From NCBI GenBank assembly GCA_003164295.1, contig PLTA01000055.1, positions 1-64,000 of the forward strand: DNA of 64,000 nucleotides, read 5' to 3'. The translations under genes and the position numbers were made by a program. The notes beneath the pieces are model-generated. The model did not search any database. It was given only the letters and a program-made list of their open reading frames with translations, and was not told the DNA's origin. Positions 25,952-35,500 of the stretch are shown here, one piece after another. Position 1 is the stretch's first letter. The number at the start of each line of letters is the position of its first letter. The DNA is from Candidatus Bathyarchaeota archaeon. Lineage in GTDB: Archaea > Thermoproteota > Bathyarchaeia > Bathyarchaeales > Bathycorpusculaceae.

Positions 25952-28009
25952 TTGCCAACAAACCAAGAAGCCAAACCTAATAGGCTAATTAAAGAAAAAA
26001 GCCCCTATCTACTCCAACACGCCTACAACCCAGTAGACTGGTATCCATGGAGCCAAGAAGCCCTAGATAAAGCAAAAGCCGAAGACAAACCCCTTTTCCT
26101 AAGCATCGGCTACTCTACTTGCCACTGGTGCCACGTCATGGAAGAAGAATGCTTCAGCGACCCACAGGTTGCCGACCTCCTAAACCAAGCTTTTGTCTGC
26201 ATCAAAGTTGACAGAGAAGAAAGACCCGACTTGGATGCATCTTACATGGCCGTTTGCCAAGCCATGGGGAGAAACTGCGGCTGGCCACTCAACATACTAC
26301 TTACACCTAAACTTAACCCATTTTTCGCAGCCAGCTACATCCCCAAGTATAGCAGATCGGGATTAGTTGGCATGTTAGCTCTTGTTCCACAAATTATGAA
26401 AATTTGGAAAATACAACGTGCACAACTTGAAGTAGTGGGCGCTGACATAAAAAGCCGAATTGAATACTTAGAAAAAAGAACTCCCCAAGAAGAGTTAGGT
26501 AAAGAAGTTCTAAAAGACACATTTAACCGTTTAACGCTCGATTATGATCCAGATAATGGAGGCTTTGGAACAGCACCGAAATTTCCAACACCTCACAAAC
26601 TGCTATTTCTAATGCGTTATTACGCAAGAACAGGCGAAAACAAAGCGTTAGAAATGGCTAAACAAACACTGAGGCAAATGCGACTAGGTGGAATATTTGA
26701 TCAAGTCGGTTTGGGCTTTCACCGATATAGCACAGATCTTCAGTGGCTGGTGCCTCATTTTGAGAAAATGCTCTACGACCAAGCGTTGCTGACATTAGCG
26801 TATGTTGAAGCCTATCAAGTTACAGGCGCTGCGAAATTCATGATAACAGCAAAGGAAACTTTGGATTACTGCATTAGAGATTTGTCTGCCCCTGAAGGTG
26901 GTTTCTATTCAGCTCAAGATGCTGACTCTGAAGGTGAAGAAGGCAAATATTATCTTTGGACTCTACAAGAAGTGCTCGATTTGTTATCATCGGCAGATGC
27001 GGATTTAGCGGTGCACCTCTACGGGTTAAAGGAGAACGGTAACTTTCCCAGTAGTGAAGGCAAAAACATTCTCCATATCGCTGAGCCGCTTGATGAGCTT
27101 GCATCGTACAAAGGCTTAACAATGGATGAACTCATAATGAGAATGGGCCAAATACAACATACTCTTTTTGAACAAAGAAAAAAACGTATTCCTCCCTCGA
27201 TAGATGACAAAGTTTTGACCGATTGGAATGGCTTAATGGTTGCTGCATTAGCTAAAGCCGCCAATATTCTGAGGGAACCAAAATATATCGAAGCCGCTTC
27301 GAAAACCGCAGATTTCCTCCTAAACAAAATGGCAAAAGAGGAAGTTCTTTATCACCGTTACGCAAAAGGCGAAGTAGCAATAACCGGTTTCTTAGATGAC
27401 TACTCTTTCTTGATATGGGGGCTAATTGAGCTTTACGAGGCAACCTTTGACGACAAATATTTGCAAGCAGCCTCAGCTTTAATCAAGAATATGATAGCAA
27501 GGTTTTGGGATGACAAAAACGGCGGATTTTACCAAACCCAGACCAGTAATGCGGGACTGCCCAAACTTAAACAGCTCTATGATGGTGCAGCTCCATCAGG
27601 TAACTCGGTGGCATTTTATGATCTCCTCAGGTTTAGTCGTTTAACCAACGAAGTCAGCTACGAAAGAATGGCAAACCAAATGACTAAAACATTTGGGCAA
27701 GAACTTGAAGGTGCACCTGAAGCATACACTTTCTTTCTGTCTGCTTTTGATTTTCTTGTCGGTCCATTTTACAGAGTTACCATAGTAGGCGACCGAACGC
27801 AAAAAGAAACAGTGGAAATGGTTGATTCACTTAGAAAACATTACCTACCAGCAACTATTGTGTTGCTTAAGAGTCCAGACAAGGCGGGTTTTGGATACCA
27901 ACAAATCGACGGAAAAGCAACGGCATATGTTTGCAGTGACCAAATGTGCCTTCCAGCAACAAACCAAATTCACACCATGCTTGAACAACTAGGACTAGCT
28001 ACTCATTAG
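25952..28009 (+). CDS. YyaL/SSP411-type thioredoxin-fold protein (DUF255) with (alpha/alpha)6-like barrel
   Basis: 685 residues from a TTG. The N-terminal thioredoxin-like DUF255 domain begins [15 protein letters not shown] and holds [12 protein letters not shown] with the C-x2-C pair. The rest is an alpha-helical barrel with A-P-K-F-P-x-[28 protein letters not shown] and [14 protein letters not shown]. Length and all motifs are normal. The family is widespread but its biochemical role is unknown; resemblance to N-acylglucosamine epimerases has been noted. Confidence 0.92.
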   Translation: MPTNQEAKPNRLIKEKSPYLLQHAYNPVDWYPWSQEALDKAKAEDKPLFLSIGYSTCHWCHVMEEECFSDPQVADLLNQAFVCIKVDREERPDLDASYMAVCQAMGRNCGWPLNILLTPKLNPFFAASYIPKYSRSGLVGMLALVPQIMKIWKIQRAQLEVVGADIKSRIEYLEKRTPQEELGKEVLKDTFNRLTLDYDPDNGGFGTAPKFPTPHKLLFLMRYYARTGENKALEMAKQTLRQMRLGGIFDQVGLGFHRYSTDLQWLVPHFEKMLYDQALLTLAYVEAYQVTGAAKFMITAKETLDYCIRDLSAPEGGFYSAQDADSEGEEGKYYLWTLQEVLDLLSSADADLAVHLYGLKENGNFPSSEGKNILHIAEPLDELASYKGLTMDELIMRMGQIQHTLFEQRKKRIPPSIDDKVLTDWNGLMVAALAKAANILREPKYIEAASKTADFLLNKMAKEEVLYHRYAKGEVAITGFLDDYSFLIWGLIELYEATFDDKYLQAASALIKNMIARFWDDKNGGFYQTQTSNAGLPKLKQLYDGAAPSGNSVAFYDLLRFSRLTNEVSYERMANQMTKTFGQELEGAPEAYTFFLSAFDFLVGPFYRVTIVGDRTQKETVEMVDSLRKHYLPATIVLLKSPDKAGFGYQQIDGKATAYVCSDQMCLPATNQIHTMLEQLGLATH

Positions 28010-28261
28010 CCAGCAAGGCGTCAACATTGAGATGTGTGCAACATTTCTTAATTGCATTTGCAGGTTGTTTGTACTTTTTCTCAGTGAATACGCTATTACA
28101 AACGCAATAACATTTGTAACAAGCACAATTGAAATTAGCATATAGACTCTGTCAACCTGCAAATTCAATCCACTAAGAAAAATCAGTATTGGAGAGTGAG
28201 TTGAGAAAAGAGTATTTGAGAAACCAGCTCCTACAGTAATAATTCTAACGATTTTTTTCAA
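27995..28261 (-). CDS. Possible small membrane protein
   Basis: 88 residues from a TTG, with two hydrophobic stretches ([10 protein letters not shown] and [19 protein letters not shown]) and a polar C-terminus. Its last 15 bases overlap the end of the convergent YyaL-like gene. No ribosome binding site or family match. It may be a chance frame. Confidence 0.35.
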   Translation of the reverse strand: MKKIVRIITVGAGFSNTLFSTHSPILIFLSGLNLQVDRVYMLISIVLVTNVIAFVIAYSLRKSTNNLQMQLRNVAHISMLTPCWLMSS

Positions 28262-28492
28262 AATCAGCTTTGGCCCCTGCTCTTCCGCCCTTTCTATTCA
28301 ATAATAATACTCCGAGAAAAACACAAATTGAAAGTCACAATCCCAAAAAACCATCCTGGTTGACTTTTGAAATCTGTGCTAATGTATGAGGGCTAAGTTT
28401 AAGAATCTGTTCGGAACCCATTTGACACTGGCTCTAACTTTGGTAGTTATGGAAAACTACATGGAAGAATATCTTGTCATGAGGGTAAATAT

Positions 28493-28891
28493 TTGAAAGG
28501 AATCTACGTTTTGATTATAGATGTAAATCATGATATCAGTTGCTTTATTGGAGCTTTAGGTGAGTTACCTTTTCAACAAGGATTGTATGCTTATGTTGGT
28601 TCAGCTCAAAACAATTTGTAGCTCAGAATGAAGCGGCATCAAAGAAAAGAGAAACGCTTGTTTTGGCATATCGACTACCTGCTAAATAATGAATCGGCGA
28701 AAGTAACTTCTGTTTATTGCGCAGCCAGACAGAAGGAGGATGAGCGCACTGTTGATAGTTTGATTCAAGCTATTGGTGCTTTGCCGATTAGAGGTTTTGG
28801 ATGTTCTGATTGTCATTGTAAGAGCCATCTTTTCTATGCGAAAAGCTTTGAATTTCTTGAGGATTGGCTGCAATGTTTCAAGGCAAATTAA
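28493..28891 (+). pseudogene. GIY-YIG family (DUF123) protein interrupted by in-frame TAG
   Basis: From a TTG at 28493 with GAGGGT upstream: G-I-Y-V-L-I-I-D-V, then G-L-Y-A-Y-V-G-S-A-Q-N-N-L, a TAG at 28619-28621, then L-R-M-K-R-H-Q-R-K-E-K-R-L-F-W-H-I-D-Y-L-L and the terminal G-C-S-D-C-H-C-K-S-H-L-F-Y. These are the full motifs of DUF123, a GIY-YIG-related nuclease-like family of about 130 residues. Homologues usually have Glu or Lys where the TAG stands, so a single GAG-to-TAG change explains it. TAG ends several intact genes here, so recoding is unlikely. Confidence 0.75.
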
Positions 28892-28921
28892 CGGGCAATT
28901 TGGATAATTATTTAAATCTTG

Positions 28922-28941
28922 ATTTCATATTAATATGAAAT
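28922..28941. promoter_or_regulatory. Perfect 20-bp palindrome, probable operator of the AbrB-type gene
   Basis: The half-site ATTTCATATT is followed directly by its exact reverse complement AATATGAAAT. The site lies 22 bases before the AbrB-like ATG at 28964 and just downstream of a TATA-like TTATTTAAA at about 28907. A palindrome between TATA and start is a typical place for a repressor site, so autoregulation is inferred. Confidence 0.6.
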
Positions 28942-28963
28942 ATCTGAAAAGTGTGATTTTGAC

Positions 28964-29197
28964 ATGGAGAGAAAACATAACATACAACTTTATGGAACTG
29001 TGAAAGTTGGTGACAGAGGACAAGTAGTAATCCCGGCTGATGCCCGTAAAGAACTCGACATTAAACCAGGCGACCTCCTGCTCGTTATGTCAGGAAAAAA
29101 CCGACGAGGTATCACCATGGTTAAAGCTGATGCTATGAAAGAACTAGCAGAAAAGATAATGCAAGGCCTAGACGCCTCAGAAGAAAAAAATGAATAA
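28964..29197 (+). CDS. AbrB/SpoVT-type (swapped-hairpin) DNA-binding protein
   Basis: 77 residues. Residues 9-50 form the AbrB fold: Y-G-T-V-K-V-G-D-R-G-Q-V-V-I-P-A-D-A-R-K-E-L-D split over two strands and a helix, then I-K-P-G-D-L-L-L-V. Such proteins dimerise through swapped hairpins and bind DNA as regulators or antitoxins. The C-terminus is a charged helix. It is followed after 16 bases by a membrane protein gene, probably in the same operon and possibly its target. A perfect palindrome upstream suggests self-control. Confidence 0.88.
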   Translation: MERKHNIQLYGTVKVGDRGQVVIPADARKELDIKPGDLLLVMSGKNRRGITMVKADAMKELAEKIMQGLDASEEKNE

Positions 29198-29213
29198 TAA
29201 ATGAGGAAAACAC

Positions 29214-29711
29214 ATGTTTAGAAATCCCGAAGAGATACGCCAACGTATTGCTGAGATTGTAGAAAAGTTCCGTCAAAAAGGAGCTACAAGCCCTGAAAAA
29301 GCAATGACGATTCAAGAATTGGGTTTGCCGCCCCGTTTCGAACAGGCTATGCATCGGAGGCTTGGTCAAACAGGAATTTTTGTTGAAGTAAACGGCAAAT
29401 ATTACCTAAATGAAGAACGTCTAAAACAAATTCAAGAGCGGCGTGCCAATTCAGCGTTTGGTGGTTATGGCGGCGGTAGGCAAGGTCCTCAGAGTTGGTT
29501 GCGCTACGCTGGAATCTTCTTAATGTTGCCAATTGGAATAATCGTTGTAGCTTTACTATACTTCTTCTTCATTTATGGTGGAGCGAACTATTATCCTGGA
29601 GAATTCATAATCATAATCTTAGTTGTGATGTTAGCAGTATTTGCTGCTCGAATGTTGCTTTGGCGGTCAAGACGAAAATATTGGGGTCAATACCGGCAAA
29701 ATAATTATTGA
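29214..29711 (+). CDS. Membrane protein with N-terminal helical domain, in operon with AbrB-type regulator
   Basis: 165 residues. Residues 1-75 are soluble and helical, perhaps a winged-helix (P-E-E-I-R-Q-R-I-A-E-I-V-E-K-F, then T-I-Q-E-L-G-L-P-P-R-F and Y-Y-L-N-E-E-R-L-K-Q-I). A Gly-rich linker G-G-Y-G-G-G-R-Q-G leads to two membrane helices (about 97-120 and 128-150) and a basic-aromatic tail. Family not recognised. The tight spacing with the regulator indicates co-transcription. Confidence 0.7.
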   Translation: MFRNPEEIRQRIAEIVEKFRQKGATSPEKAMTIQELGLPPRFEQAMHRRLGQTGIFVEVNGKYYLNEERLKQIQERRANSAFGGYGGGRQGPQSWLRYAGIFLMLPIGIIVVALLYFFFIYGGANYYPGEFIIIILVVMLAVFAARMLLWRSRRKYWGQYRQNNY

Positions 29712-29762
29712 TACCTCCTGTCTTTCGAAAAATAAATTAGATTAGAAATTGGAGAAAATAAC

Positions 29763-31169
29763 TTAAATTTTGTCTAAGTTGAATTCTTCATGAATCGCTT
29801 TGACGACAGCTGCTCCATCTTTCTCTTTAACGACAAACGAGATGTTTAGTTCTGAGCTGCCTTGCGCTATCATTCGGATGTTTATGCCTTTCTTTGCGAC
29901 AGTTGAGAATATTCTTGAGGCTACACCCAATGTCCCCTTCATGTTGGCGCCCATAACAGCGATAACTGCAACGTCATCTTCGGCTGAAACTTCGCTGACT
30001 AAGCCGCCTTTGTCCAATAGCGCAATCTCCAAGTTGCTAATTGCCCTTCCTAAAAGACCGCGTTTGATAATCATCGATATGTTGGCTTCTGAAGCTGCAG
30101 TCGAAATCATCATGACGTTGATGTTGTTTTTGCCAAGTACCTCAAATACTTTAGCGTAGCTTCCGGGTGCGCCGACCATGCCTGCTCCACTCACATTTAG
30201 CATTGCAACATCTTTAATCATAGCTACTGCTTTCACAGCTTCTTTTGCTGTAGCGTCAGGTGCTTTAGTTATCAAGGTGCCTGCATTTTCGGGATGAAAA
30301 ACGCTCCTTATCCTTACGGGAATGCTTTCTTTAATTACCGGTTCCAATGCGCGTGGGTGCATGGCTTTGGCTCCAAAAATCGCCATTTCTGCCGCCTCTT
30401 GGTAGCTTAGTTGTGGAAGCATTTTTGCTGTTGGAACTATTTTGGGGTCTGTAGTCATTATGCCGTCAACATCGGTCCATATCCAAACTTCGTTAGCTTC
30501 TAATGCTACACCTAAGATGGTTGCGGTGTAGTCGGAGCCGCCTCTACCAACTGTCGTTACTACGCCATCTTGGTTAGCCGCGATGTAACCTGTAACAACT
30601 GGGATGACGCCTTTTTCCAGCAGCGGTACCAGCCGTTCTCGGATAAGATGGGCAGTGTAATTCATTAGCGGGTCAGCTTCACCAAAGTTAGAATCGGTGA
30701 CTATGCCTGCTTCTTTGCCCGTGAACCATTGGGTTTCAAGCCCTTGGTCTTTTATGGTGCCCCAAACAATAGGGGCAGATAGTCGCTCACCAAACGAAAC
30801 TACATAATCTCTAGATTTAGGTGTCACTTCGCCGACATAGCAGATTCCGGTTAAAACCTTCTCCAATTCGGCTAAGGTTTTTTGGGTGATTTGAGTAACT
30901 TCTTTTTGAACCTCTTTGCTTTTAATCGCAGTTGAAATCGCTTCAACATGCTTGTTCAGTAGCTCTTTGGTAAAAGCTTGTATGTGTTTTTCATCGCTTT
31001 TTTTAGCCTGTTCAGCAACTTCAATTAGGCTGTTAGTTACGCCCGCTAAAGCCGAGACAACAACTGTAACTCTGTCTTTTTTAGCGTTTTTAGCAACTAA
31101 ATCAACTACATGCCTTATGTTTTCGCCTGTTGCAACGCTTGTACCGCCGAATTTCATTATGATTTTCAT
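29763..31169 (-). CDS. lysC: Aspartate kinase
   Basis: 468 residues. It phosphorylates aspartate, the first step to threonine, methionine and lysine. The N-terminal kinase domain starts with M-K-F-G-G-T-S-V; S-F-G-E-R-L-S-A, G-R-G-G-S-D-Y-T-A-T and V-W-I-W-T-D-V-D-G follow. The C-terminal third holds two ACT domains (V-A-M-L-N-V-S-G-A-G-M-V-G and V-A-V-I-A-V-M-G-A-N-M-K-G), which normally give feedback control by threonine or lysine. It is the last gene of the operon, 2 bases after homoserine dehydrogenase, consistent with dedication to threonine. Confidence 0.95.
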   Translation of the reverse strand: MKIIMKFGGTSVATGENIRHVVDLVAKNAKKDRVTVVVSALAGVTNSLIEVAEQAKKSDEKHIQAFTKELLNKHVEAISTAIKSKEVQKEVTQITQKTLAELEKVLTGICYVGEVTPKSRDYVVSFGERLSAPIVWGTIKDQGLETQWFTGKEAGIVTDSNFGEADPLMNYTAHLIRERLVPLLEKGVIPVVTGYIAANQDGVVTTVGRGGSDYTATILGVALEANEVWIWTDVDGIMTTDPKIVPTAKMLPQLSYQEAAEMAIFGAKAMHPRALEPVIKESIPVRIRSVFHPENAGTLITKAPDATAKEAVKAVAMIKDVAMLNVSGAGMVGAPGSYAKVFEVLGKNNINVMMISTAASEANISMIIKRGLLGRAISNLEIALLDKGGLVSEVSAEDDVAVIAVMGANMKGTLGVASRIFSTVAKKGINIRMIAQGSSELNISFVVKEKDGAAVVKAIHEEFNLDKI

Positions 31170-31171
31170 TT

Positions 31172-32215
31172 TTAGGACTCCGAGTTATCATTTAGCATTC
31201 GATCAGCTAACTTATGTCTTATGTCTAGGAGGTCTCTTAAAACTGCACTGGCTGTTTCTATTCCTCCTGCTCCTCTGCCGATGAGGGTTTGTTCTGCGGC
31301 GTATTCAGTGGAGAAGGTTATTGCATTTAGGACTCCGCTAACGCATAACGGGTTGTCTTTGGATATTTCTGTTGGCTTAACAGATGCTTTGTCCCCGTCT
31401 ATTGAGCCGATGAGTTTGATTGTGTTGCCTCTTTTTGATGCTTCATCAAGCGCTTCTAAAGATATATCGCGAATGCCTGTTCTATCTACGTCCTTTAAGG
31501 TTATTTTTTTGTTCATTATCCAGTTTGCTAGAATGACTACTTTGCAAGCCGTGTCGAATCCGTCAATATCCATTGATGGTTCTCTTTCGGCGTAGCCAAG
31601 TTTCTGAGCGTTAGTTAGAGCTTCTTGGAAGGATACCCGGGTTTGTGGCATTTCAGTTAAGATATAGTTGGTTGTGCCGTTTAGGATGCCTCGAATTGCA
31701 AGGATTTTATCGCCAGCAAGGCATCGTTTGGCAAATTCCAGCATAGGCGTTCCACCTCCAACTGTTCCGCTAAATCGCAGGTAAACGTTGTTATACTCAG
31801 CGAGTTCTGTGAGGGCTGGCATAGCTAAGGCTAAGGGTCCTTTGTTTGTTGTGACGACATGTTTGCCCGTTTTAAACGCTGTAATGATGTGTGATAAGGC
31901 AGGTTCCCCATTTTTGATGTTGACAGGCGTCACTTCAACAACTACTTCAGCTTCAACTGAAGCAATGACGTCTAACGCTTTCATACCTGGATGTCCGAAG
32001 TCTGGGTCTGCTGATATTGGATAGCCTCGTTTCTTAATTTCTTCCAGCTTTTCAGGGCTTAGTCCTTTTGGGTTGATAACCGCACCATCTATGTCGGCGA
32101 TGGCAACGATTTTTGGGTTAAACCCGTAATCATTGACTTTATCTTTATACCTTTCAGCAAGAATTGTAGTTACACCTTTTCCTACTACCCCATAGCCAAC
32201 TAAAATAATTCTCAT
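31172..32215 (-). CDS. hom: Homoserine dehydrogenase
   Basis: 347 residues. It reduces aspartate semialdehyde to homoserine with NAD(P)H. A Rossmann motif opens the protein (I-I-L-V-G-Y-G-V-V-G-K-G). T-N-K-G-P-L-A and the conserved G-T-V-G-G-G-T-P-M-L-E follow, then G-I-L-N-G-T-T-N-Y-I-L, G-Y-A-E-R-E-P-S-M-D-I-D-G-F-D with the catalytic acidic residues, and G-R-G-A-G-G near the end. It lacks a C-terminal ACT domain, as many archaeal enzymes do. Between threonine synthase and aspartokinase with gaps of 7 and 2 bases. Confidence 0.95.
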   Translation of the reverse strand: MRIILVGYGVVGKGVTTILAERYKDKVNDYGFNPKIVAIADIDGAVINPKGLSPEKLEEIKKRGYPISADPDFGHPGMKALDVIASVEAEVVVEVTPVNIKNGEPALSHIITAFKTGKHVVTTNKGPLALAMPALTELAEYNNVYLRFSGTVGGGTPMLEFAKRCLAGDKILAIRGILNGTTNYILTEMPQTRVSFQEALTNAQKLGYAEREPSMDIDGFDTACKVVILANWIMNKKITLKDVDRTGIRDISLEALDEASKRGNTIKLIGSIDGDKASVKPTEISKDNPLCVSGVLNAITFSTEYAAEQTLIGRGAGGIETASAVLRDLLDIRHKLADRMLNDNSES

Positions 32216-32222
32216 TCCATAT

Positions 32223-33473
32223 TCACCTTGCCAAAATTACTTTTCGGGTTTGTAAACCCAAAGCCTGCTCAATAGCAGACATTTCAGCATCAACTTCAAT
32301 GGGTTTTTCACTTTGTTTAATTGCAGTGTCAGGATCTTTTAGACCGTGTCCTGTAGTTATGCAGACGACACGTTCATCTTTATCAATGATTCCGTTTTTA
32401 ACCAGCTTCTTTAGTCCTGCAATAGATGAGGCGCTTGCAGGTTCCACAAAAATGCCTTCAATCCGAGCAAGAATTTTCTGAGCATCCAAAATTTCCTCGT
32501 CAGTTACGGTTTCGGCGGTTCCATGCGATTCATGAATTGCATTTATGGCTTTTTTCCAACTTACTGGAGCGCCAATTCGGATTGCAGTAGCTATTGTTTC
32601 GGGGTTTTCAACTGTTATTATTTTGTCGCTGCCCGTTTTGATTGCTTGCGCGATAGGTGCTGAGCCGACTGCTTGTATTCCCGTCATTTTGGGCAGTGTT
32701 TTTATGAAGCCGAGTTGATGGAATTCGGTTAAACCTTTCCAAACTGCGCTTATGTTTCCCGCGTTGCCAACAGGTATAATGATTCTGTCTGGTGCTTTGT
32801 TGTCCAGTTGTTCGCAGATTTCATAACCTAAAGATTTTTGTCCTTCAATCCGGAATGGGTTAATTGAGTTAAGAAGGTAAATGCTCTTGTGTTTCTCGGC
32901 AAGTTTAAACACAAATTCTAAGGCTTGGTCAAAGTTTCCTCGAACCTGTAAAACTTTGGCGCCATGAATCATAGCTTGAGCCAGTTTTCCATAAGCAATT
33001 TTTCCAGAGGGAATAAGGACAGTGCATTTTATTCCTGCTCTTGCAGCGTAAGCAGCTAAACTTGCGCTGGTGTTGCCAGTTGAAGCACAAATAACATGTC
33101 GTGCTCCTAGTTCAACGGCTTTTGTTACGCCAACGGTCATGCCTCGGTCTTTGAAGCTGCCTGTTGGGTTTTCGCCTTCATTTTTAACGTATAATTCCTT
33201 TAGCCCTACTTCTTCTGCTAAACGTGGAGAACGGTGTAGTCCAGTGCCGCCTTCATTTAGTGTGACTATATTTGCGGCTTCGTGGATAGGCATGAAGTCT
33301 CGGTATCGCCAGACAGATAGGGGCTTTGTTTTCCAGTTGCTTTCTGAAAGAGTTTGAGATAGTTCTTTGAAATCAAATTTTATTTCAAGGATGTCTCCGC
33401 ATTTCTTGCAGAAATATAGAATCTCGTCTATATCGTATTGTGATTTACAGTTTATGCATTCTTGATGTGGCAT
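32223..33473 (-). CDS. thrC: Threonine synthase
   Basis: 416 residues, PLP fold type II. A zinc-ribbon-like N-terminus (C-I-N-C...F-C-K-K-C-G) is common in archaeal threonine synthases. The PLP lysine is in P-T-G-S-F-K-D-R-G-M, and the phosphate loop resembles P-V-G-N-A-G-N. T-G-H-G-L-K-D-P is near the C-terminus. It converts phosphohomoserine to threonine. No homoserine kinase gene is next to it in this window. First enzyme of the thrC-hom-lysC operon, 94 bases downstream of the ACT-domain gene. Confidence 0.95.
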   Translation of the reverse strand: MPHQECINCKSQYDIDEILYFCKKCGDILEIKFDFKELSQTLSESNWKTKPLSVWRYRDFMPIHEAANIVTLNEGGTGLHRSPRLAEEVGLKELYVKNEGENPTGSFKDRGMTVGVTKAVELGARHVICASTGNTSASLAAYAARAGIKCTVLIPSGKIAYGKLAQAMIHGAKVLQVRGNFDQALEFVFKLAEKHKSIYLLNSINPFRIEGQKSLGYEICEQLDNKAPDRIIIPVGNAGNISAVWKGLTEFHQLGFIKTLPKMTGIQAVGSAPIAQAIKTGSDKIITVENPETIATAIRIGAPVSWKKAINAIHESHGTAETVTDEEILDAQKILARIEGIFVEPASASSIAGLKKLVKNGIIDKDERVVCITTGHGLKDPDTAIKQSEKPIEVDAEMSAIEQALGLQTRKVILAR

Positions 33474-33567
33474 GTTTTAATCTCCATTAAATTGACTTTG
33501 TAATTGGGAAGTTGTAGCTGAATTATTGGTTTAACATTATTAATTTTGTTGTTAGCTCTCGTTCTTC

Positions 33568-34158
33568 TTAACCTACCATGTTGGTTAATGTTTCGTAAGT
33601 TTTGAGGCTGTCTTTTTTTTCAACAACAATGATTGTTTCAGTCCAACACGAAATAAATTCAATTATGTTCACATTTTGCTCTGCCAACAAAGTTGCTAAG
33701 AATGCGACGACTCCGGGCGTTGCTTCCAATTCCTCGGGTGAATGAACTACAATCATTGTGCAATTATCATGTTTAATTAAAGCGTTTATGCGTTCAGGCA
33801 ATTCGCTTCTGTCGAGCAGGTAAACGAATTTACCGACTAAATCTACTTCCATACCCGTTTTGACAGCAATTTCTTTTGCTGTTATGATTACTGCTTTTCG
33901 GTCATAAACGGCTATGCTGCTGCGTTTTAGGAGTAGGAGTACTTTTTCTTCTCGGTTTTGTTTGTGTTTTTGTAGTTCCTCTGAATAACGTCGCAATGCA
34001 GCTTTTATGGCGCTGGTATCATTGATTTTTATTTCTTTTTGTATTTGACGTGAAAGCTCACTTAGATTTACTATGCCTTTTTCTAGCGCTTCCAGTAGGT
34101 ATGGTTTGTTTCTAAGGTGATCTCTCACTGTTTGAGCTATAGTCATATTGGGACTCAA
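33568..34158 (-). CDS. Helical N-terminal domain plus ACT-like domain, probable regulator of threonine genes
   Basis: 196 residues. The N-terminal 90 residues are helical and may include a winged helix (T-I-A-Q-T-V-R-D-H-L-R-N-K-P-Y-L, then I-N-D-T-S-A-I-K-A-A-L-R-R-Y). The C-terminal half shows ACT-like segments with L-A-E-Q-N-V-N-I-I-E-F-I-S-C-W-T-E-T-I-I-V-V-E. It is the promoter-proximal gene of the aspartokinase/threonine cluster and divergent from argG. An amino-acid-sensing regulator of the operon is a reasonable inference; direct evidence is lacking. Confidence 0.7.
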   Translation of the reverse strand: MSPNMTIAQTVRDHLRNKPYLLEALEKGIVNLSELSRQIQKEIKINDTSAIKAALRRYSEELQKHKQNREEKVLLLLKRSSIAVYDRKAVIITAKEIAVKTGMEVDLVGKFVYLLDRSELPERINALIKHDNCTMIVVHSPEELEATPGVVAFLATLLAEQNVNIIEFISCWTETIIVVEKKDSLKTYETLTNMVG

Positions 34159-34256
34159 TGTATCAAATGGTACATTTAAATTTTATTAAGTAACAAAAAA
34201 GTCAAAACCTTTAAAAATACAGCGCTAAAAGTAACGGGAACAATTTAACCTGAAAA

Positions 34257-35497
34257 ATGAGGGAGCAAAAATAACAGAAAAAATCGTATTAGCATACTCC
34301 GGCGGATTAGACACATCCGTATTAATCAAGTACCTTCAAGAAAAATACGATGCTCAAGTAATAACAGTCACCGTTGACGTCGGCCAAGGGGAAGATCTTA
34401 AAGCAGCCGAGGAAAAAGCAAAAAAACTCGGCGTTCTCAAACATTTTTCAATCGATGCAAAAGACGAGTTTGCAAAAGACTACATTTTTCCCGCGATAAA
34501 AGCCAACGCTCTTTACGAAGGAAAATATCCCATAAGCACAAGCCTCTCGCGACCATTAATCGCTGCCAAAATGGTTGAAATCGCTGAAAAAGAAGGCGCC
34601 ACGGCTCTAGCACACGGTTGCACTGGAAGAGGCAACGACCAAGTACGCTTTGACATTACACTCGGCTCCTTAGCACCTGACAGAAAAATCCTTGCTCCAG
34701 TACGAGAATGGGAGATGACAAGAGAAGAAGAAATCGCCTATGCAAAAGCCAAAGGCATCCCCGTCTCCAATGCAGCCAAAAAATACAGCATTGATGCCAG
34801 CGTTTGGGGAAGAGCAATTGAGTGTGGATTGCTTGAAGATGCAAGTCAAGCGCCACCCGAGGATGCTTACGAATGGACCGTTTCTGGCGAAAAAGCGCCA
34901 AACACTCCAGAAATTGTTACCCTTCAGTTTGAGGCTGGCGTACCTGTTGCAGTAAATGGCAAAGCCATGTTGCCTCTGGAACTTATTGAAGAAATGAATA
35001 AGATTGCCGGTAAAAATGGTGTCGGCAGAATAGATCACATAGAAGATCGGTTAGTAGGCATTAAATCACGGGAAGTTTACGAGTGTCCAGCAGCTACCGT
35101 GATTTTGGAAGCTCACAAAGACCTTGAAAAGATGGTTATGACTCGGCACCAAGTTTTGTTTAAGCAGCAGGTTGATGCTGAATGGGTATTTTTAGCTTAT
35201 GCTGGGTTATGGGTTGACCCGCTTAAAGATGACCTTGATGCATTTATTAACAAGTCGCAAGAAAACGTGACTGGAGAAGTCAAACTTAAACTCTACAAAG
35301 GCAGCATGCAGGTTATCGGGCGCTCATCCCCTAATTCGCTCTACGACAAAAATCTAGCCAACTACAACATTAAAACTTCGTTTAACCAGTCCTATTCTGA
35401 AGGATTTATTCAACTCTGGGGACTCCAAACACGAATGTATAATGTCCTCAAAAAGAAAAGCAAAAAAACTGTAGAAAGAAAAAGCAAGCCTAACTAA
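34257..35497 (+). CDS. argG: Argininosuccinate synthase
   Basis: Main frame from about 34271: I-V-L-A-Y-S-G-G-L-D-T-S (ATP pyrophosphatase P-loop), V-D-V-G-Q-G-E-D, G-C-T-G-R-G-N-D-Q-V-R-F and the aspartate/citrulline site. It condenses citrulline with aspartate. No ATG, GTG or TTG is available before the P-loop in this phase. The ATG at 34257 is one phase off and would fit if the A5 run at 34267-34271 had one more A. Otherwise an ATA start at 34271 behind GAGGGAG must be used. A TATA-like box lies near 34210. First gene of argG-argH-carA-carB. Confidence 0.93.
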
Positions 35498-35500
35498 AAC

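Noticed and set aside
28493..28891. Pyrrolysine recoding of the TAG in the DUF123 gene
   Set aside because: TAG is used as an ordinary stop in intact genes here and no pyrrolysine machinery is visible.
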